From Ectothiorhodospiraceae bacterium (GTDB lineage: Bacteria > Pseudomonadota > Gammaproteobacteria > XJ16 > Halofilaceae), in assembly GCA_007134775.1 (NCBI GenBank), contig SLKC01000072.1, forward strand, positions 1 through 34,480: a DNA stretch of 34,480 nt, in the 5' to 3' direction. Positions 16,780 through 25,464 of this stretch are shown here, piece by piece (the first letter of the stretch is position 1; each line of letters opens with the position of its first letter). Made by a program: the position numbers and the translations under genes. A model generated the notes under the pieces. That model did not search any database. It worked only from the letters and a program-made list of their open reading frames with translations, and was not told the DNA's origin.

Positions 16780-18024
16780 ATGAGCGATGCCGATCAACCC
16801 TGGAATCAGCCCATGCCGGAGGAACAGTTCCGGCGCATGCGCGACATCCTCGCGGCCCCGAGCCCGATCGGTCTCGAGGGCGCAATGACCTACGGGGTGC
16901 TCAAGCCCCAGTTCGACTCGTTCGCGCCGCAAGGGTGGCAGGTCCGCCAGTTTCGCGGTAATGCGAGTATTGTCCTCGATTCCCACCCGGGGCGTGATGA
17001 CCTGTTCAGCGTCATGGTCATCGGTCATGCCGATAAGATCCGCATGCAGGTCCGCAGCATCGGCGACGACGGTAAGATCTGGATCAACAGCGACTCCTTC
17101 CTGCCGACCACGCTGATCGGCCACGAGGTGACGCTGTTCAGCGAAGACCCGGAGAATCTCGGCCAATACCGTCGAATCGAAGGCGGCACGGTCGAAGCGC
17201 TCGGCGCGATCCACTTCGTCGAGGAGGCGATGCGCACCGGCGCGAAGGGGATCAAGAAGGAGCAGCTTTATCTCGAGCTGCAGCTCCACGGCGAGAACCG
17301 CAAGCAGCAGGTTCGGGATCTCGGCATCCGTGCCGGTGACACGATCCTGCTGAATCGACCGATCCGGCGCGGCTTTGCCCCGAACACCTTCTATGGGGCC
17401 TATCTCGACAACGGCCTCGGCTGTTTCGTCGCCGCCGAGGTGGCCCGGCTGGCCGCGGCCGCGGGTACGGGCGAGAACATCCGCATGCTGTTCGCGGCGG
17501 CGACCCACGAGGAGATCGGCCGTATGGGCAGCCGGGTGCTCGCAGGCGAGCTCGAGCCCGATGCCATCATCGCGGTCGACGTGAATCACGACTACGAAGC
17601 GGCCCCGAACGTTGGCGATCGTCGGCTCAATCCGCAGAAGATGGGCGGTGGCTTCACGCTGTCGGTGGGCTCGATCGCGAGCGAGCAGCTCAATCGCGTG
17701 ATCGAGGGGGCCGCGCGCGAGCGCGAGATCCCGTTCCAGCGCGATGTCGTCGGTGCGGATACCGGCACGGACGGCATGGCCGGGGTGCTCGCCGCGGTCG
17801 ATTGTGCGGCGACGTCGGTGGGCTTCCCGATCCGCAACATGCATACGATCTCGGAGTCGGCGAACACCGGTGATGTCCTCGCGGCGATCCACGGCATCCA
17901 TGGGACGCTGCAAGCTCTCGATGCGCGCGGTGGGGATATCGGTCGTGAACTCGAGGACAACCATCCGCGCCTCGATACCGCGCAGCCGCTGCACCACCCG
18001 GACAATCCCGCTGCCGCGGACTGA
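16780..18024 (+). CDS. M42 family metallopeptidase
   Basis: Cytoplasmic co-catalytic zinc aminopeptidase family, 414 residues. The metal and catalytic residues of the family are in order: His83 (GHADKI), Asp210 (YLDNGLG), Glu244/Glu245 (THEEIGRMGS), Asp267 (AVDVNHD) and His355 (NMHTISES). A Lys replaces the Glu commonly found two residues after the first Asp (GHADK rather than GHADE). The ATG at 16780 follows CTGGAGGA (16761-16768) by 12 nt; the frame opens earlier but without a better start. It resembles the M42 peptidases annotated in osmoprotectant NAGGN (N-acetylglutaminylglutamine amide) loci, but no partner genes of that system are present here, so the substrate is open. The SRPBCC gene begins 7 bp downstream. 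Confidence 0.9.
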   Translation: MSDADQPWNQPMPEEQFRRMRDILAAPSPIGLEGAMTYGVLKPQFDSFAPQGWQVRQFRGNASIVLDSHPGRDDLFSVMVIGHADKIRMQVRSIGDDGKIWINSDSFLPTTLIGHEVTLFSEDPENLGQYRRIEGGTVEALGAIHFVEEAMRTGAKGIKKEQLYLELQLHGENRKQQVRDLGIRAGDTILLNRPIRRGFAPNTFYGAYLDNGLGCFVAAEVARLAAAAGTGENIRMLFAAATHEEIGRMGSRVLAGELEPDAIIAVDVNHDYEAAPNVGDRRLNPQKMGGGFTLSVGSIASEQLNRVIEGAAREREIPFQRDVVGADTGTDGMAGVLAAVDCAATSVGFPIRNMHTISESANTGDVLAAIHGIHGTLQALDARGGDIGRELEDNHPRLDTAQPLHHPDNPAAAD

Positions 18025-18031
18025 CCGGCCG

Positions 18032-18481
18032 ATGGTCCGCACCTGCGAACATGAGGCGCGACTGCCGGCGCCGCGCGAGCGCGTCTGGCAGGTGCTGACC
18101 GACTTTGGCGGCTACCACGCGTGGAACCCGTTCCTCTGGAACGCGGCCGGGGAGGCGCGTATGGGCGAGCGGGTGCTGCTGCAGATGCAGCCCCCTGGGG
18201 GCAATCCAATGCGCTTTTCCGCCCGTATCGAGCAGGCCGACGGCCCGCGCGAATTGCGCTGGGCCGCTCGCCTATTGCATGACGCCCTGTTTCGGGCCGA
18301 GTTTCGCTTCCGCCTGGAGCCGGCGCGTGATGGCGTGCGGCTGATCCAGAGCGCGCACTTCTCCGGCCGCCTCGCAGGATGGGTGCCGTCCAGGCTCTAC
18401 GAGCGTCAGCAGCGCGGCCTCGCAGCGATGGCCGAAGGCCTCCACGAACACCTCGCCGCCATCGCCGGCGCCAGCGCATAG
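18032..18481 (+). CDS. SRPBCC family protein
   Basis: Small 149-residue START/Bet v1-like protein. The N-terminus LPAPRERVWQVLTDFGGYHAW followed by NPF is the characteristic opening strand and helix of the polyketide-cyclase/dehydrase (SRPBCC) fold, which makes a deep hydrophobic ligand pocket. The C-terminus has the long amphipathic helix with a RQQRGLAAMAEGLHEHL-type pattern. The ligand cannot be predicted. It lies 7 bp after the M42 peptidase gene and is probably co-transcribed; no strong ribosome-binding site is seen before the ATG, consistent with translational coupling. The frame is open further upstream inside the peptidase gene, but the fold begins at this ATG. Confidence 0.82.
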   Translation: MVRTCEHEARLPAPRERVWQVLTDFGGYHAWNPFLWNAAGEARMGERVLLQMQPPGGNPMRFSARIEQADGPRELRWAARLLHDALFRAEFRFRLEPARDGVRLIQSAHFSGRLAGWVPSRLYERQQRGLAAMAEGLHEHLAAIAGASA

Positions 18482-18519
18482 GGCGGGCGCGGGCGGATTG
18501 GTGAGGTGGGCCGGGTGGT

Positions 18520-19824
18520 TCAGGCCCGCTTGGCGTCGCCTGCACCCTCCGTGAGCGCCGCCAGGCGGCCCTCGATGATATCCAGGCCCTCGTCGACGAT
18601 CTCCGCCTGGGCGGTGATCGGGACCAGGATACGGATCGTGTTGCCGTAGAGCCCGCAGGAGAGCAGGATCAGGCCGTGCTCGCGGGCCTCGCGGCAGAGC
18701 TTGCCCGCGAGATCGGCATTGGGTGTCGGGCCGGTCCGATCGCTGACCAGGTCGAAGGCGGCCATCGCGCCCTGGCCGCGGACGTTGTCGACGCAGTCGA
18801 AGCGCTCGCGCCAGCGCTCGAACCGGGTCATCAGATGCTCTCCCAACTGCCGGCTGCGCTGAAGGATGTCTTCTTCCTCGATGACATCGAGCACGGCGAG
18901 GCCAGCGGCGCAGCCCAGTGGGTTGCCGCTGTAGGTGCCACCGAGCGAGTTTGGGCCCGACGCGTCCATGTGACGATCGGTACCGACCACCGCCGACAGC
19001 GGCATGCCATCGGCGAGGCTTTTCGCCATGGTCACGATATCGGCTTCGACGTCGCTGTGCTCAAGCGCGAACAGGCGGCCCGTGCGGGCGAAGCCCGACT
19101 GGACCTCATCGGCAATGAGCAGGATACCGTGCTCGTCGCAGAGCTGGCGCAGGCTCGCGAGGAACTCGGGGGAGGCGACATGGAAGCCGCCTTCTCCCTG
19201 TACCGGCTCGACGATGATCGCCGCTACCCGCTGCGCTGGGATGTCCGTCTTGAAGATCTTGTGCACGCCAGCGAGCGCCATTTCGTCAGTTACGCCGTAA
19301 TAGGGCATCGGGAAGGGAGCGCGGAAGACATCGCCCGGCATCGCCCCGAAATCGTGCTTGTAGGGCAGTACCTTGCCCGTCATCGACAGGGTCATGAAGG
19401 TGCGGCCATGGAACGAGCCGTCGAACGTGATGATGGCATCGCGTCCAGTAGCAGCGCGGGCGACCTTGACGGCATTCTCGAGTGCCTCAGCACCGGAGTT
19501 CACCAGCATCGCCTTCGCCTCGCCGCGCACCGGTGTGACCTGGCACAGCCTTTCGGCGAGCCGGACATAGGGCTCATACGGCATCACCGTCTGGCAGGTG
19601 TGCATGACCTGGTCCAGCTGCGCCTTGATGGCGGCGACCACGCGCGGATGGCGATGTCCGAGGTTGAGCACGCCGATGCCGCCGGCGAAATCGATGAATC
19701 GATTGCCATCGGCATCCCAGACCTCGGCGTTTTCCGCCCGTTCCGCGAAGGCGGTCGATGCACTAGCGGCACCGCGGGCGACATATCGTTCCTTGAGCGC
19801 GTTCAGTTCGGCGTTACGGGTCAT
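18520..19824 (-). CDS. gabT: 4-aminobutyrate aminotransferase (class III PLP aminotransferase)
   Basis: PLP enzyme predicted to convert GABA plus 2-oxoglutarate to succinate semialdehyde plus glutamate. The 434 residues match the family length. Seen: VNSGAEALENAVKVAR (108-123) for cofactor phosphate binding, FHGRT (138-142), EPVQGEGGF (206-214), LIADEVQSGFARTG (236-249) with Asp239 for the pyridine nitrogen, and MAKSLADGMPL (266-276) with Lys268 as the Schiff-base lysine. A GGAGGG at 19833-19838 (minus strand) sits 8 nt before the ATG. No gabD is adjacent. Related omega-aminotransferases (putrescine, 5-aminovalerate) share these motifs; 5-aminovalerate would link to the glutarate-pathway genes at the right end of the window, which is speculation. 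Confidence 0.88.
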   Translation of the reverse strand: MTRNAELNALKERYVARGAASASTAFAERAENAEVWDADGNRFIDFAGGIGVLNLGHRHPRVVAAIKAQLDQVMHTCQTVMPYEPYVRLAERLCQVTPVRGEAKAMLVNSGAEALENAVKVARAATGRDAIITFDGSFHGRTFMTLSMTGKVLPYKHDFGAMPGDVFRAPFPMPYYGVTDEMALAGVHKIFKTDIPAQRVAAIIVEPVQGEGGFHVASPEFLASLRQLCDEHGILLIADEVQSGFARTGRLFALEHSDVEADIVTMAKSLADGMPLSAVVGTDRHMDASGPNSLGGTYSGNPLGCAAGLAVLDVIEEEDILQRSRQLGEHLMTRFERWRERFDCVDNVRGQGAMAAFDLVSDRTGPTPNADLAGKLCREAREHGLILLSCGLYGNTIRILVPITAQAEIVDEGLDIIEGRLAALTEGAGDAKRA

Positions 19825-19908
19825 GATTCGGGCCCTCCAGGGCGAACAATGGCAGCAGAAACCATCAATGGCGCCAGTGTAGCGTATCGCGGTGATTTGG
19901 CTGCTGCG

Positions 19909-20799
19909 TCAGTCATGCCGTCCGGGATATTCGCTGTCAAGCGTCTCGGTGGCAAGGCGTTGGCCGAGTTCGATCATCGATGTTGCGCGATGGAACTCGT
20001 AGACCATACAGGCGTCCTTGGGCACGCCGATGACGACATCGGGGCGGAAGACCGCCAGGTGGTGTCGCGTCAGGGCCGCCTGCATGGTCTCCAGTGACTG
20101 GTTGAGCACAGCGCTCAGCCCGGGCGGTGTATCGACCGCAGCGCGCGTCTCGCCGAAGCTGGCGAGGAAGTCGCGCAGTCCCCCCAGCCGGCTGCCGGTG
20201 CTCTCGCTCGGGGCCGGCTCTGTCGCTGGATGGTGGGTCATGCTGCCCGCATTCGCGTCCACGACGACCGTCAGGTCGGTTACGGTGCTCAGCGTGGGGG
20301 CCACCGGGACCGGGTTCAGCAGGCCTCCGTCGACCAGGGTACGGCCGCGATACTCGTAGGGCGTGAACAGTCCCGGGATCGAGATCGAGGCGCGGATCGC
20401 ATCGAACAGTGAGCCCCGGTTCATCCACACCTCGCGACCCCGCTCCAGATCAACAGCGACTGCGGTGAAATCGATGTCGAGGTCCTCGATGTCGCGCTCG
20501 CCTGTCAGCTCGCGCAGGTTGTCGATGATACGGCGCCCGCGGATCAGGCCGCCGCCGGCCAGGGTCCAGTCGAGCAGCCGCAGGACATCGGTCTGGTCCA
20601 GCCGACACACCCATTCCGTATAGGTGTCGAGCTCGCCCATGCCGTAGATGCCGCCGATTAGGGCCCCCATCGAACTCCCGGCGATCGCGTCGATCCGGTA
20701 GCCGCGCCGTTCGAGCTCGCGGATCACGCCGATGTGGGCAAGGCCACGGGCGCCGCCCGCGCCCAGCACCAGGGAAACGGTGGTGGGTCGCTCCTCCAT
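19909..20799 (-). CDS. Patatin-like phospholipase/esterase (RssA-like)
   Basis: Predicted lipid acyl hydrolase of 296 residues with the patatin catalytic dyad: GAGGARGLAHIG (13-24) as oxyanion hole, GSSMG (41-45) with Ser43, and Asp157 in VDGGLLNPVP. Length and motif spacing fit the small bacterial RssA/YchK-type group. There is no signal peptide, so it is likely cytoplasmic or membrane-peripheral. The start is unusual: no Shine-Dalgarno precedes the ATG and a TATAGT box lies only 7 nt upstream, suggesting a leaderless message. It is divergent from the HPF-like gene across 150 bp. Confidence 0.88.
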   Translation of the reverse strand: MEERPTTVSLVLGAGGARGLAHIGVIRELERRGYRIDAIAGSSMGALIGGIYGMGELDTYTEWVCRLDQTDVLRLLDWTLAGGGLIRGRRIIDNLRELTGERDIEDLDIDFTAVAVDLERGREVWMNRGSLFDAIRASISIPGLFTPYEYRGRTLVDGGLLNPVPVAPTLSTVTDLTVVVDANAGSMTHHPATEPAPSESTGSRLGGLRDFLASFGETRAAVDTPPGLSAVLNQSLETMQAALTRHHLAVFRPDVVIGVPKDACMVYEFHRATSMIELGQRLATETLDSEYPGRHD

Positions 20800-20806
20800 G
20801 GCTGGG

Positions 20807-20812
20807 ACTATA
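20807..20812 (-). promoter_or_regulatory. TATAGT -10 box close to the patatin gene start
   Basis: Minus-strand TATAGT (five of six matches to consensus) ends 7 nt before the ATG at 20799. Transcription from it would begin at or very near the start codon. No good -35 was found 16-18 bp upstream. Confidence 0.35.
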
Positions 20813-20949
20813 ACCGATCGCAGGAGCTGCGTGTCCGTGCACGCACATGCCCTGATGTCATGCCCCTTGAAATCGCCCCACGAATCCGGATCTTTATCTG
20901 TGCCGGCGAAGTCGGCATCACCCTGAGTGCAACGAGACGAGGATCAGCA

Positions 20950-21261
20950 ATGCATCTCGAGATGGAAACGGCGGATGGCGTGGAGCATTCCCCTGCGCTT
21001 GAAGAGCATTTGCGCGGGCGCCTGGAGCGCATCGATCGGCGCTTCGGTGATCGCATCACGCGGATTGAGGCCTACTTCAAGGACGAGCGGCCGGGCAAGG
21101 GGGGCGTCGACAAGCACTGCCGGCTTGAGGCGCGGCTCGCCGGCACCGACCCCGTCTTGGCCGAGGCGCTGCAGGAGAACGTGTATGATGCCGCCACGGC
21201 CGCTGCGGAGAAGCTCGAAACCGTGATCGACCGCCACCTCGCACGGCGGGCGCGCGACTGA
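20950..21261 (+). CDS. HPF/RaiA-like ribosome-associated protein
   Basis: Short 103-residue protein of the sigma-54 modulation/S30EA family. It shows the expected beta-alpha-beta-beta-beta-alpha pattern: a first strand (MHLEMETADG), a helix with LEEHLRGRLERIDRRFGDRI (split), strands with RIEAYFKDE and KHCRLEARLAG, and a final helix ending in ARRARD. Such proteins bind the decoding centre of the 30S subunit and drive hibernation or dimerisation in slow growth. The ATG at 20950 follows GAGGA (20939-20943) by 6 nt; a longer open frame upstream is non-conserved. The usual neighbours (rpoN, ptsN) are absent. A TTGAAA at 20867-20872 could be a -35, without a matching -10. Confidence 0.82.
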   Translation: MHLEMETADGVEHSPALEEHLRGRLERIDRRFGDRITRIEAYFKDERPGKGGVDKHCRLEARLAGTDPVLAEALQENVYDAATAAAEKLETVIDRHLARRARD

Positions 21262-21370
21262 CCGCGCTCGGTGTCGTGCCGCTGTCGGGGGAGGGGTCGC
21301 ACCGCACCAGTGCAAGGAGCTGCCCCGAGCGGCACAGATGGGGCCCTGGCGCCGTGCTCAGGCGTGCGCG

Positions 21371-21817
21371 TTAGGGGCAATGTTCTGCAAGTAGCTCGCG
21401 GATCTGGTCCATCTCGTCATCGCGATCCTCCGGCGGCATGCGAACGACGTCGCCATCATCGGTTTCGACCAGGATCCCCGCGGGGTTGCTCTCGATCATC
21501 ACGAGCCGTTCCTCGAGTTCCGCGCACTCGGATGGGGACAGCGCCGGTTCCTCCGGCTCCACCTCCTCTGGCTCGTCGTCGGCGTCGGCATCGCGGTTCC
21601 GACCCAGATCGGGGGACTCCCCTGTGGGCGATCCGGGATCCGCACGGATTCTTTCGGCGTCGACACCCGGCGGCGGCGCTGTGCCGTAGTTCACCGTGCC
21701 GCCCTCATCGGTCCACCGGTAGACTTCGGTGGCGAGTACCGTGCTGGCGAACAGTACAAGGAGGGGGCCCGCGGCAACGGCGAGCCATGGAGCCGAGGTG
21801 TAGCGCTGTTCATGCAT
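21371..21817 (-). CDS. DUF4124 domain-containing exported protein
   Basis: A 148-residue predicted envelope protein. An N-terminal hydrophobic segment (about 10-29, ending STVLATE) is a signal peptide or anchor. It is followed directly by the DUF4124 signature VYRWTDEGGTVNYGTAPPP (32-50), a small domain common in gammaproteobacterial periplasmic proteins and without known biochemical function. A long Glu/Asp/Pro-rich linker (about 65-93) leads to a charged, helical C-terminus with one Cys in SECAEL and one near the end (EHCP), possibly a disulfide. The strong acidity fits a halophile. It converges with the HPF-like gene across 109 bp, in which I see no convincing terminator. Confidence 0.8.
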   Translation of the reverse strand: MHEQRYTSAPWLAVAAGPLLVLFASTVLATEVYRWTDEGGTVNYGTAPPPGVDAERIRADPGSPTGESPDLGRNRDADADDEPEEVEPEEPALSPSECAELEERLVMIESNPAGILVETDDGDVVRMPPEDRDDEMDQIRELLAEHCP

Positions 21818-21992
21818 CGGGGATCACCCAGTGGGCAGCGGTTCAGCGCGGCCATCATAGCGCAATATAGCCCGCGGGGTTGAATGGGGCGGGCGATTCC
21901 GGCCTACTCGGGATTTTTGAGCGCGGGGAGGTCCGTATGGACTGGCTCGAGAGGGTAGCGCTGCGATCCACGGGTTACGGGGGCATCTGACC

Positions 21993-24245
21993 GTGTCGCG
22001 ACAGGAGCGTGGCCAGCGAGCGGGACCGACGAGCCGGGTCGAGATCGTCGACGGGAACTTCCATCGCCTGTTGGAGCAGTGGCAGGGCAGCCCGCGCGGG
22101 GCCCCAGCACCAGCCGATGAACCGCCCGACGCCGACCTACTGACGCTGTTCGAATCGCAGCTGCAGTCGCGCCATCTCGACTACGAGGCGCGCGCCATGC
22201 GGGCGCGCAACGAGGGGTTCTACACCATCGGCAGTGCCGGCCACGAGGGCAACGCCGTGCTGGGCCGCCTGCTGCGGCCGACGGATCCCGTGTTCCTGCA
22301 CTATCGCTCGGGCGCGTTCATGATGGAGCGCGCACGCCACGGCGACGGCATCGACCCGGTCTACGACACCGCGCTCTCCCTGGCGGCCGCGGCCGAGGAT
22401 CCGAGCTCGGGCGGACGTCACAAGGTCTGGGGGTCGGCGCCGCTATGGGTGCCGCCACAGACCTCGACGATCGCCAGCCATCTGCCCAAGGCGCTGGGTA
22501 CTGCCGTGGCGATTGCCCAGGCCGTGCGTCTGCGTGGTGCGGCCCCCGTACCTGCGGACAGTATCGTCATGGCCTCGTTCGGGGATGCCTCGGTGAATCA
22601 CGCCGCCGCCCAGGCCGCGTTCAATAGCGCGGGCTGGACCGCGCACCAGGGGCTGCCCTGTCCGCTGCTTCTCGTCTGTGAGGACAACGGCATCGGGATC
22701 TCGGTGGAGAGCCCGGGCGGCTGGAGCCGTGCGCTGCTCTCGACCCGACCCGGTGTCGAATACTTCCCCGCCGACGGCCTCGACCTGGCCGATGCGTGGC
22801 AGGCGACCGCGCGGGCGATCGATCATGTGCGCCGCTACCGTCGCCCCGCCTGCCTGCATCTGCGCGTGGTGCGCCTCCTCGGTCACGCGGGTAGCGACGT
22901 CGAGAGTGAATACCGGGATCGCGCGGCCATCGAGGCGGATGAGGCGGCCGATCCGCTGTTGCGCACGGCCGAGCTCGTCCTTGCCCGGGGGTTGATGGGC
23001 GTGGACGAGGTCGCCGAGCATTACGCCGCCGTGCGTGCGCGGGTCCAGGAGGCGGCTGTGCGCGCGGCACAGCGCCCGAAGCTGCCGGACGCGCAGACGG
23101 TGATGGCGCCGCTGGCGCCGGAGTCGCCCGCCGAGGTCGCTGCCGAGGCCTGCCGGGCCGATTATGCCGACCGGCGAGTCGCGGCCTTCGGCGGCGAGGA
23201 GCGTCTGCCGGAGCGCCAGCAGCCGCGCCACCTGGCGGTGCAGATCAACCGCGGGCTGCGCGATCTGCTGGCGAAGTATCCGGAAATGACCCTCTTCGGC
23301 GAGGATGTCGCCCGCAAGGGTGGGGTCTACACCGTGACGTCCGGGCTGCACCGCAGCTTCTCGCCGGCCCGCGTGTTCAACACGCTGCTCGACGAGACCA
23401 CGATACTCGGTATGGCCCAAGGGGAGGCCCTGATGGGCCTGCTGCCCGTGCCCGAGATCCAGTACCTCGCCTATTTCCACAACGCCTGCGACCAGATCCG
23501 CGGCGAGGCCGCATCGCTGTCGTTCTTCTCGGCCGGTCGCTTCCGCAACCCGATGATCGTGCGCATCGCCGGCCTGGCCTACCAGAAGGGGTTCGGCGGC
23601 CATTTCCATAACGACAACAGCATCGCCGCGCTCCGGGATATTCCCGGCGTGATCATCGCGTGCCCCTGTCGGGGCGATGACGCCATCGGCATGCTGCGCA
23701 CGCTGGCGGCTCTTGCGCAGGTCAATGGCCGGGTCTGCATCTTCCTGGAGCCGATCGCCCTGTACATGACGAAGGATCTGCACGAGCCCGGCGATGGCGC
23801 CTGGCTGACGCAGTTCCCGGAACCGGGCGACGCGGTCCCCTATGGGGCAGCGCGCGTCTATGAGCCGGAGGCCGGAGATCTACTGATCGTAACCTTCGGT
23901 AATGGTGTACCGATGTCGTTGCGCGCGGCGGCCCGGCTGCAGGCCGACGACGGCATCGCCGCCCGCATCCTGGACTTGCGGTGGCTCCAGCCACTCGATC
24001 GCGAAGCGATCGCGCGCCACGCACAGGAGATCGGCCGTGTGCTGGTGGTGGATGAGGGGCGCGCGACGGGCGGACTCTCCGAGGCCGTCTTCACGGCGCT
24101 CGAGGAGGCCGGTGGCCTGGCGATCCCGCCGCGCCGCGTTTGCGGCCACGACAGCTTCATCCCGCTCGGCGACGCCGCCCACCACGTCCTGCCCGATGAG
24201 GGCGCGGTCGTGGAAGCCGCTCGGGCGCTGGTGCAAGGCGAGTAA
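21993..24245 (+). CDS. Fused E1 alpha-beta thiamine-diphosphate 2-oxoacid dehydrogenase
   Basis: One 750-residue chain joins the two E1 subunits of a branched-chain/pyruvate-type 2-oxoacid dehydrogenase. The alpha part (about 45-365) contains GSAGHEGNAVLG (80-91), LHYRSGAFM and the ThDP-binding GDASVN...N (197-211), a variant of the usual GDG...N(N). The beta part (about 415-750) carries LFGEDVARKGGVY, FNTLLDETTILGMAQGEAL (split) and a transketolase C-terminal domain with VDEGRATGG. It should decarboxylate a 2-oxoacid and pass the acyl group to a lipoyl carrier, but no E2 or E3 gene is in the window. Start is GTG with only a weak GGGGG-type site; internal alternatives lie too far inside the fold. 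Substrate unknown; branched-chain 2-oxoacids are likely by family. Confidence 0.87.
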   Translation: MSRQERGQRAGPTSRVEIVDGNFHRLLEQWQGSPRGAPAPADEPPDADLLTLFESQLQSRHLDYEARAMRARNEGFYTIGSAGHEGNAVLGRLLRPTDPVFLHYRSGAFMMERARHGDGIDPVYDTALSLAAAAEDPSSGGRHKVWGSAPLWVPPQTSTIASHLPKALGTAVAIAQAVRLRGAAPVPADSIVMASFGDASVNHAAAQAAFNSAGWTAHQGLPCPLLLVCEDNGIGISVESPGGWSRALLSTRPGVEYFPADGLDLADAWQATARAIDHVRRYRRPACLHLRVVRLLGHAGSDVESEYRDRAAIEADEAADPLLRTAELVLARGLMGVDEVAEHYAAVRARVQEAAVRAAQRPKLPDAQTVMAPLAPESPAEVAAEACRADYADRRVAAFGGEERLPERQQPRHLAVQINRGLRDLLAKYPEMTLFGEDVARKGGVYTVTSGLHRSFSPARVFNTLLDETTILGMAQGEALMGLLPVPEIQYLAYFHNACDQIRGEAASLSFFSAGRFRNPMIVRIAGLAYQKGFGGHFHNDNSIAALRDIPGVIIACPCRGDDAIGMLRTLAALAQVNGRVCIFLEPIALYMTKDLHEPGDGAWLTQFPEPGDAVPYGAARVYEPEAGDLLIVTFGNGVPMSLRAAARLQADDGIAARILDLRWLQPLDREAIARHAQEIGRVLVVDEGRATGGLSEAVFTALEEAGGLAIPPRRVCGHDSFIPLGDAAHHVLPDEGAVVEAARALVQGE

Positions 24246-24412
24246 ATGCGCGCTGGGGCAGGCAATCCGCCGGGTGTTCTGCTATGTTATTGGACTGGAC
24301 CGTGGTGCCGGCGCTGGTTCTGGCCTGGCGCCATTGAACGCGGGCGCGTCTGTCGCGAACGGCTGATACGGGGCGCCGCGGGCTTGACTACGAGGAAACA
24401 CTGGAGGGGTAC

Positions 24413-24847
24413 ATGCGATTTCCCGCGTACATGGGGGCGTTGATGGTGCTGCTGGCACCGGTGGTGGCTTCCGCCGACCAGCCCAATATCCAGCCCGGTG
24501 AATGGGAGTACGAGAACGTGACGACGTTCGAGGGTGACATGGAGATCCCGGATCAGACGGAGACCAGCCGCGAATGCGTCACTCAGGACGATATCGACGA
24601 GGGCGTGGTCACGCCCGATGAAGCGGAAATGGGCGAGTGCGAGATCATCGACAAGAGGGTCAGCAGCTCCTCGATGAGCTACTCGATGGTTTGCGTCGAT
24701 GGTGAAGGCGGCGAAATGACCATGGACGCCGATATCGAGTTCCACGGCGACCGGGTGACGGGCGTGATCCGCGGTGACATGGAGACCCCAATGGGGGAGA
24801 TGCAGGTCGAAACGCGCATGGACGGCCGGCGCATTGGTGACTGCTGA
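24413..24847 (+). CDS. DUF3617 domain-containing periplasmic protein
   Basis: A 144-residue protein with a signal peptide (about 1-22, cleavage after ASA). The mature part begins IQPGEWEYENVTTFEG and carries a Cys at CVT and another at MGEC, the usual layout of the DUF3617 family of small secreted beta-rich proteins of unknown function. It is extremely acidic and ends in Cys (GDC), so two or more disulfides are possible. CTGGAGGGG (24401-24409) is a strong ribosome-binding site just before the ATG. A perfect 11-bp GC hairpin follows the stop codon. Upstream, 24248-24412 holds no gene I can support. Confidence 0.8.
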   Translation: MRFPAYMGALMVLLAPVVASADQPNIQPGEWEYENVTTFEGDMEIPDQTETSRECVTQDDIDEGVVTPDEAEMGECEIIDKRVSSSSMSYSMVCVDGEGGEMTMDADIEFHGDRVTGVIRGDMETPMGEMQVETRMDGRRIGDC

Positions 24848-24861
24848 TGCCCGTGTCGTGC

Positions 24862-24893
24862 GCCCCCGCCGGGTAACAGCATCCGGCGGGGGC
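24862..24893 (+). terminator. GC-rich hairpin after the DUF3617 gene, possible terminator
   Basis: GCCCCCGCCGG (24862-24872) is perfectly complementary to CCGGCGGGGGC (24883-24893), with a 10-nt loop. It begins 15 nt after the stop codon. No T-run follows, so it is either a weak intrinsic terminator or an mRNA-stabilising stem. Confidence 0.5.
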
Positions 24894-24919
24894 GGTGACG
24901 CCCGCGAGACCGCGTCGAG

Positions 24920-25450
24920 GTGAGCGGGCGCTCGGCGAGTGGGCGTTGGGCCGCGGCCGACCCCGAGAGGGAATCGCTGCCAGCGGGCGTCGATATCGGC
25001 CATGTCCATCTGCGGGTCGCGGATCTCGAGCGCGCGCTCGATTTCTACTGTGGCGTCCTCGGTTTTCGCCTGCGCCAGCGCTGGGGTAGCCGTGCGGCCT
25101 TCATCGCCGCTGGTGACTACCACCACCATATCGGCTTGAATACCTGGGAAAGCCTGGGAGCGAGTCCCCCGCCGCCCGGCCACACGGGATTGTTCCACTT
25201 CGCCATTCGCTACCCGGATCGACGCGCGCTTGCCGACGCGCTGGACCGTCTGGTCGCCGCCGGGATCCGGCTCGATGGCGCCAGCGATCACGGTGTCAGT
25301 GAGGCGCTTTATCTACAGGATCCCGATGCGAACGGGGTGGAACTCTACCGCGATCGCCCTGCCTCGCAATGGCCGGTGGATGCCGACGGACAGCTTGCCA
25401 TGGGGAACGCACCGCTCGATCTCGACCAGCTGTTGCGAGAACGGGAATAA
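24920..25450 (+). CDS. VOC family protein, catechol-2,3-dioxygenase-like
   Basis: A 176-residue vicinal-oxygen-chelate protein. It opens its first beta-alpha-beta-beta-beta module with IGHVHLRVADLERALDFYCG (26-45) and a likely metal His28, has a second possible ligand in the LFHFAIRYPDR segment, and closes with GVELYRD, in which the Glu is the usual third ligand. This matches CatE-like ring-cleavage or glyoxalase-fold proteins, but such singletons have many activities, so no reaction is assigned. The start is uncertain: GTG at 24920 has no good ribosome-binding site, and the first 22 residues look non-conserved, so translation may begin later from a weak codon. Its 3' end converges with gshA, with 14 bp between the stop codons. 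Confidence 0.78.
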   Translation: MSGRSASGRWAAADPERESLPAGVDIGHVHLRVADLERALDFYCGVLGFRLRQRWGSRAAFIAAGDYHHHIGLNTWESLGASPPPPGHTGLFHFAIRYPDRRALADALDRLVAAGIRLDGASDHGVSEALYLQDPDANGVELYRDRPASQWPVDADGQLAMGNAPLDLDQLLRERE

Positions 25451-25464
25451 GAGCGAGCGGGCGC

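Noticed and set aside
16636-18042. 468-codon minus-strand frame opposite the M42 peptidase
   Set aside because: The plus-strand metal-ligand motifs identify the real gene; the antisense frame is a codon-bias artefact.
18676-20097. 473-codon plus-strand frame across gabT and the patatin gene
   Set aside because: Both minus-strand genes carry clear catalytic motifs; this frame spans two of them and shows none.
22443-23783. 446-codon minus-strand frame opposite the fused E1 gene
   Set aside because: Shadow of the ThDP enzyme; no motif or plausible start signal.
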